Shown here: positions 11,311 through 22,984 of the stretch, in pieces
How positions within the stretch are numbered: position 1 is the first letter of the stretch
How the letters are laid out: each line of letters opens with the position of its first letter
Source: Podocnemis expansa
Taxonomy: Eukaryota; Chordata; Testudines; Podocnemididae
Direction of reading: 5' to 3'
NCBI GenBank assembly: GCA_007922195.1
Contig: ML681963.1
Coordinates: 142,572,070-142,636,069 of the forward strand
Length of the DNA: 64,000 nucleotides
Made by a program: the position numbers and the translations under genes
The notes under the pieces: model-generated
Told to the model about the DNA's origin: nothing
Database searches by the model: none
Seen by the model: the letters and a program-made list of their open reading frames with translations, nothing else

Positions 11311-13060
11311 ACTTGGCATCTCTGGTAGTTACCCTCCCACCCACTCAATCCCAGCTACTGAAATGGGGCTGCATGGTATGGGATCCCCTGCAGGTATCTG
11401 CTAGAATGGCTTTTTGGTACTAGACTTTAGCCAGAAAGACTGTAGAATCGGGACAGTGCTAAAGTAGTTTAAAGCTAAATTTTAACTTCATCCCCCTCTT
11501 AGCTATAGCTAAAGCTAGGCGCTCATTGACAGGTTTGAATATACCTCCATTTTTTCAATGTGTAATGAACAAGTCCTGGTGTAGTATGTGATGGATGGCT
11601 TGCTTGCTGCTTTACCAGACTTTCTGGCACACACATCGTTAAGCATCCCAGACCTGAATCTTTGAATATTTACTGCCAATCCCTTGAGAGATTTACGGAC
11701 ATGCAGTGATTAACTCACAGAAGTGCAGGTGCAAGTCAATGCCAGATGAAGATTTGCTGCTGCTGTTGCTTTTAAGGAAATCCTGCACCAGCTGGTGAGC
11801 ACATTGTGCAGGACATGATACATGGGTTCACATTACCCCTTTCCCATTGCCTGTACCTCATTAATTCCATTGTCTGTCAGTCACAATTAAACCAGACCCT
11901 TTGGGAGGTAAAGTCTGTTCTTGAACCTTTGCCATTTTGGCTGGTACACAAAGCTGACATTAGACGTAATGGCACGAAGGATGCCACTGCTGGGTGTCTG
12001 CCCCTTTTCCTTTTAATCATAGTTCTTCTACTCCATGCCCACATGAGCACTTAGGATGTCAAAGCACAGAATTGTTGATAGAGAACTCAAGAGTAGGGGA
12101 ATACGCAGTAGTAGCTATTCAGGTGATCCTAATTCTTCTATATTTGATAGGGTGCCATTGTAATAATGTTCAGGTTCAAGTTCTGGTCCAACAGTGCTCT
12201 GAGTAAGCCAGAATTTGCTATCCCCATATGGATGAAGGCTACTAGAGATGACGATGGTAGCTTGGGTTGTTAAATCAAGCAGAGACTGTTTAAGAAACAG
12301 AGGCTCACACTAAGTGGTATTTCGTGGGAGAAGCGATATCTAAAGAGAGTGTTTGGTGAAGGGTGAGGCTTTGATGCTGAAGATTGCTGAATCCTGTCCA
12401 GTAAGACCCAGTGGCAGAGCCTTGGCACCAAGTTATAGGCAGGTATTGACTCCATGGCTGCTGTTCAATCATACTGTAGCAAGGTGAGTGAAGGAAGAAG
12501 AGGGCTCAGAGGACCAGATTCTCAGCCCTGCCCTTTTCAGTGCTCAAGCAATGCAAAAGCTTCAGCAACCTCCTGTGAGCTCCTTTTAAGGATACCTGTA
12601 ATGTGGAGGCATCTCCAGTAAATTTAGTGCCAGCCAAGGTGCTTACTTTATCTTCCCATCTGTAGCTACCATGCATGGTATGTTCTGGGGGCATGTCAGA
12701 GCAGGCAGATGGCATGGATAGTGTGGCCAGCTCCAGCAATCCTCATGTGGCAAATGGGCCCTTGGGGGAATATTGTCAGCTGGCACAAGTTAACAAGGCT
12801 GGCTGAAGGGGCTGTGGTACCCTGAGCTGGCTTTTGTTTTTCTGCTCCTCCATCTGCGGGGGGGGGGGGCAGCAAGGGCAGAACCCAGCGTCCGCTCTGG
12901 GCCTGATCACCCTGCCCCCCAGGGTGGGGAATAGCTGGCCCAGGAGTGGAACGGGCCAGCCCAGAGGCCGGATTTCACTCTCCTGCCCCACCCCTGGGCT
13001 GCTGTTCCTCCCTAGGGCTGGGGTGGACCGACCCTGCAAGTTAATGTACTCCGATGCCAA
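11311..13060. other. Spacer without recognised gene
   Basis: No coding region supported. A GC-rich patch at 12830-13030 with a G10 run has open frames on both strands but no protein similarity that I recognise. Confidence 0.4.
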
Positions 13061-13068
13061 TTCTAGGG

Positions 13069-13274
13069 CAGTGGTTCCTGATCTTTCTTCTGCCACAATG
13101 CGCCTTGATACCTTTAATTATTTTGAGGCACATCACTGATAGTCTCCAAAGGAACTCATGAATATTCATGAGCCAATCCAGAACTCTGAGAAATTATTCA
13201 ATAAATTCCATGGAACACCTACTCAGGCCTGACTGCATACATGTGTGCCATGGCACACTGGTTGGAAAACACTG
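13069..13274. mobile_element. hAT-like MITE
   Basis: Starts CAGTGGTTCCTGATC and ends GGTTGGAAAACACTG (inverted). Flanking octamers TTCTAGGG and TTCTACAG match at six of eight bases, as expected for an aged hAT duplication. Confidence 0.7.
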
Positions 13275-15440
13275 TTCTACAGAATGGCTGGATGTGACCC
13301 AGGTGTCCTGGGATAACCTTCTGAATGTGCCAAAATCAGGGGAAGCTGCAAAACCAGGGGCCAAACCCCCCAAACCACTGATGAGTGGTACTTAAACTAG
13401 TTTCCCAGTCAATAACAAAACATTTTTCTGATTCCCCACTGTGGTCATCACCAAGCATAACAAAACAGAAACAGCCCCCTAACTGCAAATTGGTTCCTAT
13501 GGTCCCCTCTAGCCATTGGGTCTCTTTAAGAAATGGGTTCTCCTGACCCCAAAGGGCCACCCAAATCACCCAGAACAATATAGGATTGGATATTACCCAA
13601 AATACCACACTGCCAGCCAATCCTTTAGTAACTACAACTGAAGGTTTAATATAAAAAGAAAACAATCAAGACATGAGAGATGTTAAACAAAGTGAAACAC
13701 ATATGTAGAAATGGTTTAGAGTCCATAGAAAACAAGTCCTTGAAAAATACATAGGTTGCAGGTTAGTCCCATTCCTCTGATATGCACCCAGCACCTGGAT
13801 GGGTCTCAGTCCTTTTGTTCAATCCCAGGAGAATAGCCCCAGAGGAGGGTGTTGGTTGCAGACAGGCTGAAGACTAAAGACAAATGGAGATGGGTCCCCT
13901 GCCTTTTATCTCAGAGTCCTTGCCAAATCAAAATGGAGCTGGGCCACATGATCAGTCTGGGTAACTGGTCAAACTGGTTTCTTCTTGGGCCCACTGCAGC
14001 TGGGAGCAGCGGTGTTGCTGGATAGCAAAAAACCCCAGGGCACAGGCCCCAGGCTTCGCCTATGCTAGACCCCACCTCTGTCATGGGGTCTGCTCCTAAT
14101 AGGCCACACCCACAACAGACCTCCACCTCACACCCCAACGGGCCCTACCTCTGTCCTGGAACTGGAATTCACATGAAATATTTTGAAGTGGAGAAGTTTC
14201 GCATGAAATGGAAATTTTGGAAACATGGAGATGTGATGTTTCTGAAAGGAAATATGCTCCCTGGGGTCATGCCAGCTGATGACTAAAACTGAAGTTGTCA
14301 GTTTCTAGTCAGCAGCTGTCTAGGTACCAGTGCATTCTAGCCATGTAGATTACCATGGATTATCCTGCTCCAGAGTGTTTAGCCTCTGCACCACTCAGAG
14401 GCCCCATTCCATGTTGTGATACAACAACTCCTTCATACCCATCTGCATTAAAACTGTAAAATGAACAATCATTCATTTCCAGTGTTCCCTACAAATGAAT
14501 CAAGGTGCTGGCAATTTCTTCTTAAAAGGTCACGACCATGTTAGGAAGACATATAAAAATTTTACTCCTCCTCTTACAAGGCATATCATTCCCTATCTCC
14601 TACAGGTTTCTGTTGCTGAACATCAGGAGTCAGGGAGCTCAGAAAATAGGTGTGGGAGGGAGGGTGGTGGATCAAAGCATCCCTGGGACTTCCAGTCAAC
14701 TTATTTAGGTTCTCCAGGTACTAGAGAAGTTGATGGCATCTGGGTGTCCGGCTGAGAGATGACAGCCTGTTGACCCACACTGAAGACACCTACTGCAGTT
14801 CTCAAGATTTTAAAATAGAACCCACACCTCCCCTGAACTTTGCTGTAACACTTGTCCCCGCCCCCACTTTAAGTGGCGGCATGAGACTATGGAGCAGGGG
14901 AGAGGAGAGGTGGCAACACAGCAGCTCCAATTTCCCATGCTAGGCTGCTCATGCCACAGGGCAGGAAATTTAAAAAAGCTCTGACCCTCTCCCAGCTTTA
15001 TGCAACGCAGGGAGGGGAAGTTGGAGAACTCATGAGGCAAGCAGGCAGGCTGGCTGGGGCTGCCAATACAGTGCAGCAGGCAGGGTCACACCAAACTGGC
15101 AGACCTAGCCAGCCTGCCTGCTTGCCTTCTGCCTCCCCTGCAAATAGCCAAAGAGAGGACAAAGTAAACTGAAAACAAGGCAGAGAAGCCTCCTGTAGTG
15201 TTCTCCCCACCCTGCCCTTAGCTCCTGCCAGACTCCCAATCCCCCTCCTGGGGAAACAAAGCAGAGAAGACTTAGCAGCAAAAACTGAGCAAGCCTACTC
15301 TTACTGGAAAGAGAGAGTCCAAACCAAAAATACAGTATTACTGGGACCACAGTATCCAATGCAAGACAGACAACATTACAGGAATTCACAATGAAGTACG
15401 GCAAGAAGATAATGTAAAACAAGCAAGGCATCTAGTGGCA
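13275..15440. other. Spacer without recognised gene
   Basis: No exon or repeat family that I can name. A GGCAGGCTGGCTGG/CCAGCCTGCCTGC inverted pair lies around 15040-15125. Confidence 0.4.
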
Positions 15441-15634
15441 CTTTCAGAGTAACAAATTTATTTTTTGCTAGAGCTTTTGTGGTTGAAATCCCACTTTGTC
15501 AGACACTTGAAAATGGTTTCCAAAATGGGATTTCATTCATGTGATAAATAAATGGGTTACTCTTTAAAAGTACCACAGGACTCTTTTCTGTTTTCACTGG
15601 ATTAGACTGACATGCTACCCCTCTGGAACTTTTC
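15441..15634. mobile_element. CAAAGGGGCAGC-family MITE, diverged
   Basis: Contains CCACTTTGTCAGAC, TGTGATAAATAAATGGG, GTACCACAGGACTC and ends GACTGACATGCTACCCCTCT. Confidence 0.65.
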
Positions 15635-16700
15635 AGTAAAAGGATGGTTAACTTTGTGGCATGCTGGCCATATGTTCTTGATGCACATTATATTCTTGAT
15701 GCACAATTCATAGGAGAGCAAAACTGAAGAGCAGAATAAATTTTATTTCTAGTCTGAAGAGTGGCTATGTGACAATGGCACTTACTCACTCAAGGGGTCT
15801 GCTTTTCAGGGTATTCATTTTCTTTAGTGGCAAAAGCAAGTTTTATTGTTTGTATTCCTGTTTGCCCTGCAGTGGCAACTCCAGTTAGTTAGAAGGTATT
15901 GGATTCTTTTCTATCTTGGTCATCACTGACAAAATATTCACTACATACATCCTCTATGCAACTGAATGCAATCGGACTTTTTACTTGTTTAAAGCCCCCT
16001 ACTTACCCTCCTCCCAAGCTCCTAAGCCCCTTCTGACCCTGTTATTTCTTCTTCCCAGCTTAGCAGGCTCTCCACAGTGTGCATACACCTCACTTGGCTT
16101 CCAATACAAACCTCTGCTCCTGGGCTATTCCCCCTTCTTGCTCACTGCTCACTTGGCTCCCTATGGCTGCAACTCACCCCCACCTTACCTGAGTCTGGTT
16201 TGGATTCTCCACTTTTTTTATCTTCAGATTTTTTTTTGCATTTTTAGAATTATTTGCTAAATTAAAGCACACCTACTGAATGTTACAGGGTAGTACTAGC
16301 ACATGTGCCGCTAGCCACTGAATTTGAAGGCCATGGGTCTACTCAAGCTAGGTGTGACTCAAGGCAGAACCCAGTTACTTTCAGATCTGAGGAGGAGTGG
16401 CAGTGGGGTTACAAAAAGAAAAAAAGTTATTAGTTATCTGAGCAAATTTGATACTGGAGAGAATGCTCAAGAGGCACCAGTTTAAAACCAGAATGTCCTT
16501 TCTGAGGTTCATTTCAGGAATTCTACTGTAATCCAAACTATACAAACTGGCAAAGTATTTGGCTTCCATTTGGGAAGTGGTCACAAGAGCCAGTCTTCAT
16601 ATGTGAAACTTTTACTAAAAAGCTTCATACATAAGAAGTATTATTCTACTGTGGCTTTTTCAACACAGGCCCAAAACTGAAGCACGCAACTTATGCAGAC
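15635..16700. other. Spacer without recognised gene
   Basis: AT-rich and pyrimidine-rich stretches; nothing recognised. Confidence 0.4.
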
Positions 16701-17206
16701 ATGTCAATTCTTGCAACTTTATTGTGAGCAATATTATTGGTAGGTAAAGCCTCACTCATGATCTCCCAATAGAACTGTCCTCTAAGGGATGCCCAGAGGA
16801 TTCTGACCACAGGCTCCCATGTGATCGCTATGAGGTCTCTTCAGGTATTGGACATATTCGGGTAAACAATGGGAGTATGGATATATATCCAACCTTGATC
16901 CTACTCGAAAGAAGAGAGGCTGCTTAACCTCTTAGCCATCCGCCCTCACCCGGAGGAAGGAGGAAGGCTGTCTGTCAGCTTGGGTGAGCGGGACCTAGGC
17001 AGAGGGCACTCCAAGGTGGAGTTTGGAGGGTTGACAGCACAGCTGTGCCCATAAACAGTAGTGCTGATTGACTGGTAGGGGTCCCTGCCCACAGATGCAT
17101 GTGGGAGGGCCTTGCCAGGAAGGTCCCCCAGGTGGGTTTCAGACTAAAGTTGTGGTGGTGAGAATTAAGTCCTTGCCAGGAACTAATGAGGAGGGATGAG
17201 TGAGGG

Positions 17207-17525
17207 TCAATCTACCATGGGGCCCTGTGAGGCCGGAGGATGTGGAAGAGGCCCCGTTGGGAGAAGACCAAGATATTTTAACTCCCCCCAGGGGTCATGA
17301 ACAGTCCCTAAGAGGACTGAGGTCTCCTGGGGAAAGAGGGAGTCGCCCCTGAAGGGGAGATCGAGGGTCACCTGCTGAGAGGCGGGGGGCAGTCCGGTTT
17401 CCCAAAGCCAAGCTGCACGGTGCAGGGTTACCGCTGAGGCCACGGTGCAGGCTGCCATATCCACTGCATCCTCGGCTGACAAAAGATTGTCCTGGGAGGC
17501 AAGGCCTCCCCCTGGGATGATCCCC
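17207..17525 (-). pseudogene. DIRS-like retrotransposon gag core fragment, minus strand
   Basis: Open frame encoding SQDNLLSAEDAVDMAACTVA, LHRAAWLWETG, QQVTLDLPFRGDSLF and LKYLGLLPTGPLP. It aligns by eye with the plus-strand copy at 19030-19330. This is the C-terminal part of a DIRS gag core. Sequence to its left, from about 16740, may belong to the same copy. It abuts a plus-strand gag fragment at about 17525. Fragmentary and presumably non-functional. Confidence 0.7.
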
Positions 17526-18808
17526 ATGGGAAGTGCCTCCGGTGGCTAGGCAAAGACCACCTGCTCTCAGCCTGCTCCCTATGTTTGTCCTTTAAACCTC
17601 AGACAATCAAGGAGAGGGAACAAAGGCGCCATGCCCTAGCCTCTGAACAGGTTCAGCACTCTCCGCCCGAGGCTTCAGGTTCCTGCCCAGCGCTGAGACC
17701 TAGCTCAGCACCAGAGCTGGCACAGCACCATGCTGCCGGTGGCTGTCGAAGAATGACTTCATTACTGACCCCAGTACCTCGGCACTGACCCAGCACCCTG
17801 GCACCACTGCACCGCTTGAGGTCACCCCTGGTGCCACAACCCCGGCATAGTCCAGTACCACCAGTGCAGGGTTCACCCCAGCACCGATCACTATCACCTC
17901 CGGCACCACAGGCCCGCCATAGCCTAGTACCATTGGTGCAGGGCTCACCCTGGCACTGACCACAGTCACCTCCGGTACCACAGGCTTTGCATAGCCTGGT
18001 ACTGACTGGGCAGGGACCTTCTCAACCAGGCAGCCCTTTCTCCCTGGGTAAAGACTTACCTCGGGCGTATTCAGAGTCACTCCTGATACCAACGACTCCA
18101 GAGGCGGTGGAGGCTGCTCAAGCACTCCTCCTGCTGCCCACACCACCTTCCCCGACACCGGTTAGAAGGGGCAAACAGGCCTTTATATGTAAGGCCTGGG
18201 TCCATTGTGGGCTTTGCAGCTCTCCGTAACCACAAAGCCCTCCATCTTCCACTTGATTGGGCCCCTGTACCATAGGGCCATCCCCACAGAAACATATCAC
18301 TTTGCCATCACCAGTACCGCCCTTAGAATTGAGAAGTCCTTCTCATGCCTCAAGCCCGGAGGAAGGTCCATTGAGGGGCTCTAAGTGACCCCGGTGCCGC
18401 ACCTCAGTGCCGTCGCCCTTCTGCTTCCGCCCCCAAGAATGGTCCCCCCTGTGAATCCCCTTCTTCCCCGCGGTGGACACCCGGTACTACTCTGTCCCCG
18501 GCACTGGGCTCGTATACAGGCAACCTATAGTTCACTTTCATTTGTTGTGCCATGCTACAGCCCACTTAGGGATGGAGGTCCAGCCCTCCGATCCTCCCTC
18601 AGACACTCTGTTCAGGACAGCCTTCACCTCGGCAGAGCCGCTGACAGTTCCCTTCCACCCAAGCATTTGGGACCTAACATCTTCCCAGTGGCAGAACCCA
18701 AGCTCTACTGCCCCGGTGTCGGACACAGCGAGCCTAACGTATAAGATTCCTGAGTCAGACTTCCACTCCCTTGCTGACCACCCAGTCCTTCCTAGGGATG
18801 TGGTATAG
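17526..18808 (+). pseudogene. DIRS-like gag, N-terminal and Pro-rich part
   Basis: Near 17530 the plus strand encodes KCLRWLGKDHLLSACSLCLS and FKPQTIKEREQRR, matching the intact-looking copy at 30916-31080. The preceding CxxC is missing at the junction. A proline-rich linker with 72-bp repeats follows, then LLLLPTPPSPTPVRRGKQAF, also shared with the 30-kb copy. In-frame stops and shifts break the reading. Confidence 0.7.
17822..18037 (+). repeat. 72-bp tandem repeat in DIRS gag linker
   Basis: Three units start at 17822, 17894 and 17966, beginning TCACC and containing GGCACCACAGG and CATAGCCTAGTACCA. 72 bp is 24 codons, so unit changes would keep frame. Confidence 0.7.
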
Positions 18809-19330
18809 ATGGCGCTAGGCCCGGGTGAGCCTTCTAGGTACCCCCTCCCTGCTTCTAGGGAAGCCAGGAAACTGGATCTCCTGGGACGTAAGGTCTACTC
18901 TTCTTCAGCCTTCCAACTTCGGGTTGCAAATAATCAAGCCCTAAACAGCAGATACTTGCTGGACGTGTGGGAGTTGGTCGCAAAATTCAGTCATTTGCTC
19001 CCACCAGAGGCCAAAGAGGAGTATGACGCATTCCTAGAGGAGGGAAGAATAATTTCTCAGGACCTTCTCCTCTCAGCCAGAGACACAGTGGATACAGCTG
19101 CCCACATGATGGCCTCAGCAGTGACTATCTGCCGAGTGGCTTGGCTTAGGAAAGCCAGGGCACACACCCCCGCCCCCGCTGCACAGCAGGTGGTGCTTGA
19201 CCTGCTTTTCGAGGGTGACGTTTTGTTTCCCCCTGAGGCTGTAACCATGGTGGATACTGTGTGGGACCCTAGGGGAGAGGTCAAATGCCTCAGCCTCCTT
19301 CCATCGGGGCCTTTTCCTCCCCCCTCATAA
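18809..19330 (+). CDS. DIRS-like retrotransposon gag core (LAP2-alpha-like), open frame
   Basis: 173 codons open. Motifs in order are REARKLDLLGRKVYSSSAFQ, LRVANNQALNSRYLLDVWEL, LLPPEAKEEYDAFLEEG, DTVDTAAHMMASAVTICRVA and VVLDLLFEGDVLFPPEA. This layout (LDLLGRK.YS...LR.AN.QAL.SRY, then A..MA.A....R.AWL, then LPF.G..LF) is known from DIRS-type gag and from the LAP2-alpha exon of TMPO, which is thought to be domesticated from such an element. The upstream half of gag is broken, so a full protein is unlikely. The ATG is simply the first in the frame. Confidence 0.7.
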   Translation: MALGPGEPSRYPLPASREARKLDLLGRKVYSSSAFQLRVANNQALNSRYLLDVWELVAKFSHLLPPEAKEEYDAFLEEGRIISQDLLLSARDTVDTAAHMMASAVTICRVAWLRKARAHTPAPAAQQVVLDLLFEGDVLFPPEAVTMVDTVWDPRGEVKCLSLLPSGPFPPPS

Positions 19331-21880
19331 TCTATATGGGGTGACAACCCCCCCCCCTTTTCTCTTTAGATGACTCTGGGGAAGGGACTCAACCCCTCCC
19401 CACTCCACTCAGTTCAATTCTGGGGTGTTTTGGAGCCTCTTCCTCCCTTCCCTCACCTGCAAGGAAGGTGCCTATCCCAATTGACTGCCACCCTCATTCC
19501 CATAACATCTGGGACATGACCATGACTTCAGTTCACCATTGGAGAGGACAGCTGATGCCTCTTCCTTCCTTCCTTTAGTGGGGGAATGGGGAGCTTACCG
19601 GGGCCAGCCTGATGTCGGTATTGCGAACAGGAGCGAGTCAGCCCTTGGCCCTGCCCTCCAGTCTCGGAAGAGACACTGGCCGTGTAACCGAAGCCCTCTC
19701 AGCCATCAAGGCATCCACACTGAGGCCAAGCACCCAGACGATTCTTAGCCGTTGATACTCTTTGTGGTCGTATTGGAGAAAGGGAACAAGAAAGCCCCGC
19801 CCTCCCCTTCAGGTACTCCTCGACCAATGATTCCTGCTCTCATAAAAGTCAAAGGTGGCTCTTGCCAAAGCCGAGGAGCACATCACACATAAGCTCCAGC
19901 CATGACTGCAGATACTCCCGGTATGCACAAACACATGTGCCCGTCCTGATGCATGGAACCCTCCCCACCTACCCATCTGTCCTACATCAGGTAGGATCTA
20001 TTCTTGTTCCTGGGATGGGGATGGACACCTTGGACACCTCACCATTCTAACATACCGGTCAGTATGCTGGATTAAGTCGGCCCCATTGGGTCCTCAGACA
20101 TCTCTATGGTAGGAGAGACCCTCCACCACCCCACCCGCCAGCTGGAAATATGATATTCATACTCTTTACCACAGGGGGTTCTATGCCTCAGGGAAGGCCA
20201 AGGCAGAGCTGTCCAACCCCTGCCCTGCCCTAACTCCCCCACACCTCCAGTGGGGGAAAAATTTAAAAAAATGATGGTAACCAACAACCTCTTCCCCTTC
20301 TTCGGGATACTCTCAGTTCTATCAGGACATCCCGTATTGGGAGTCCTTATCAAGGGCCCATCCTACCAAGGAAGCAGTGGTGAAACCCTCTCTATCTCTA
20401 TCTCTCTTTCTACCCCTGAAGTAACAACTTCTGTATACCTGACCTGGAATCTACCAGATCATAGAGCTCATGGGAGAGGAGACAATGTCTCTTCCCCAAG
20501 CAGGTGAACAGCAGTGGAAGGGAGCCCATCTTAGGCCCTCCATGCTAACGACTAGCTAACCATGGCGTCAGTTCGCTGACAAGCTCCATGTGCAACACTG
20601 CATTCCGCACATGGTTGTCCCCCTACCAGGGTGCTCGTAAATGACTTACCCTGGGCCACCTTGCTACAATGATCATTCATATCTTGGCGGGGGGCATTGC
20701 TACCCGGGCGTCTGGTGAATTTGTTACGCCTTCCTTGGGGGACCTGAAGGTGAAAACCATTGGGTTATCTCCACATGATACCCTCACCAAAGGCAATTAC
20801 CAAGGCCTTTGCGCTTCCTTCGCTCACCTGAGGGAGCCCAAGTAAAAAAAAAAAAAAGAGAGAAAGAGAAAAAGACCAGATTTCTGATGTGCCCGGAAAT
20901 TCAGAGGCCTGTGTCCCCATTGTGGGATGCCACCCTGGATAAGATCACATGATAGGGGTGAACCACCCTTGTTGGTTTCTCTAAAATCCAGGGTACTCTG
21001 CAGCACCGCAGTTGACACTCCAGTAGTAATATTACTTCCCAGGTGGTCAGGGAGGAGACCATTCCTTCCTCCTATAACCTATATAATTCAGAAAGGTAGT
21101 CCTTTCTTAACAAGTCCTTATCTCTGGTGCACACTGAGGTGCAGCGTAGTTGGGACAATATCATTTCTGGCAGTGCCCTTGGGCACATGAAGGTCTCAGT
21201 CATGATAATTCTATCTCCATAAGCCCTTCAGTCATCTCAACTAAGTGGCCAAGTGGTAGCATTGCATTCCATTGCCCCCCCCCTTCTCCCATCCTCCACC
21301 CCCTGTTCTCCAGGCAGTCTTCCTGGTGTCAGAATCCTGAAGAGAATATAAGGCTCAAGAGGACAGCCCTCTCCATGAGTCGTCACGCATACCAAGGTAC
21401 TCATGGATACCGAAGTCAACGGCACCTCCTAAGGCCATCATGCTGCCTCATAGGTGCTTAGTGGTCTGAAGTATCCTTCCATTGGTAACCCTCCAGGTTC
21501 TTCACTATACATGGCAGGAAGCTTGCGCTACACGCTCCTAGCCTGGGGACATCTGCTCCAATATGCCATGTGCTGCTCATCGCACCACCACTGGCTTTCC
21601 TTTCTCATTTAACCAGCACAAACTGTCTTTCCTTAAACCCTTCTCGACTGAACTCAGTAGTCCTTGTTCCCTTGTGCTTGTTATTTTAATTCTTACAGTC
21701 TTTGGACATGTACCTTTGGGCCTCATCGTAGTCAGTTCAGGGGATAATGTTCATCCCTTTTATGGTTATCTGCGTAGGCTACAGCTGTCATGGCTAGGCC
21801 CGTAACCCTTTGGCTTCTGGCGCTTCTCTTGTGAGCTCACGCTGGAGGTCCCTATGGCCAGTCATTTACCCTCTGGCCAT
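19331..21880 (+). other. Probable decayed pol region of the DIRS-like copy
   Basis: Lies downstream of the gag core, is pyrimidine-rich and has no long clean frame. Around 21420-21450 a broken plus frame (GHHAAS followed by LSGLKYPS) weakly recalls a reverse transcriptase-RNase H connection. I could not find the catalytic YVDD-type motif. Confidence 0.3.
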
Positions 21881-21883
21881 CAG

Positions 21884-22038
21884 ACGCTTTGAAGAGGGAG
21901 AACTTAAAGCATCTAACAAAGTGGGATATTCTCCCACGAAAGCTCATGTGATAAATAAATCTGTTAGTCTTTAAGTGCCACAAGACTCTTTGCTTTTTTT
22001 GCTTTACTAGACTAACACGGCTGCCTCTCTGGAGCTTG
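21884..22038. mobile_element. CAAAGGGGCAGC-family MITE, right part
   Basis: GGGATATTCTCCCACGAAAG, TGTGATAAATAAATCTG, AGTGCCACAAGACTC and the end GACTAACACGGCTGCCTCTC. Confidence 0.7.
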
Positions 22039-22980
22039 GCTGAAAGCAGAGGGAACCCAATGACCTAAGGCAATTGGAAACACTAAACATTAATCCTTAA
22101 GTGGAGGTCTCATGCCAATCCTATGAATCCTCACTTCTACAAGGAACAAATTCACCCACCATTTAAAAAGAACTTTTTAAAACATGTCTGCATATAGTAA
22201 CACTTGTTGGCTGGTGGCATTTGTACAAACGCACTGAAAGAGCTCACTGGATTGTAGCTGGTACTGTGTAAACAGTGGATTTTCAGTTCATTGACAATTC
22301 CCAAAAAAAAAAAAATTAATTTTCCTTTCAGGAAAATCTGAGAAGTATTTTTTTTCCCCAGAATTTTTGGTGCATCAGAAAAATCATTTTGGTTTGAAAA
22401 CTTCATTTTGTTTGACCTGAAACAAAAGCTGTTCATTTAAATTTTAAGTGTCTGAGATTTGTAAATAAAATTATAAATGAAAAATTGAAACTTCGCATTG
22501 GAAAAGTCAAAATGAAATGTTTTGACTTTTTCAACTTTTTAAAGGTTTTTTTTTTCTTAAAGCAAAAATTTATATGAATGCACAGAATGTTTTGGTTGAC
22601 CCAAATCAGCATTTTTTGCTGAAAAAAAAAAAAGTTGCGATCTTAAGCCTTTCTCCAGGCCTAGTTGACAAACTGCCACAAACGAGGAAAACTCATAGCA
22701 CAGAAATCAGTTCAGTGGAGTGGCCGGTGCCCCTGACCTGTTTCTTAATTAGAAGACTCTAAACAGTTTTTATAAAAAAGGCAGTGTGCACAGCAGGGGT
22801 GAATTAAGAGCAGGGCCCTACAGGTTTCTGCTGGAGTTTTATGCTGAAATTAGACTAGCTTTTTATTTTAGAAAAATTTTTCTAGATTACAGGGATGCAA
22901 AGAAGAGTTTACTAGCATGGCCTATCTGCAAGGGACACCTGGGTTGGCACACAGCTCAAACAGCTTCAACAGTAACAACC
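22039..22980. other. Spacer without recognised gene
   Basis: AT-rich; several short inverted A/T tracts (22300-22640). Nothing recognised. Confidence 0.4.
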
Positions 22981-22984
22981 TATT

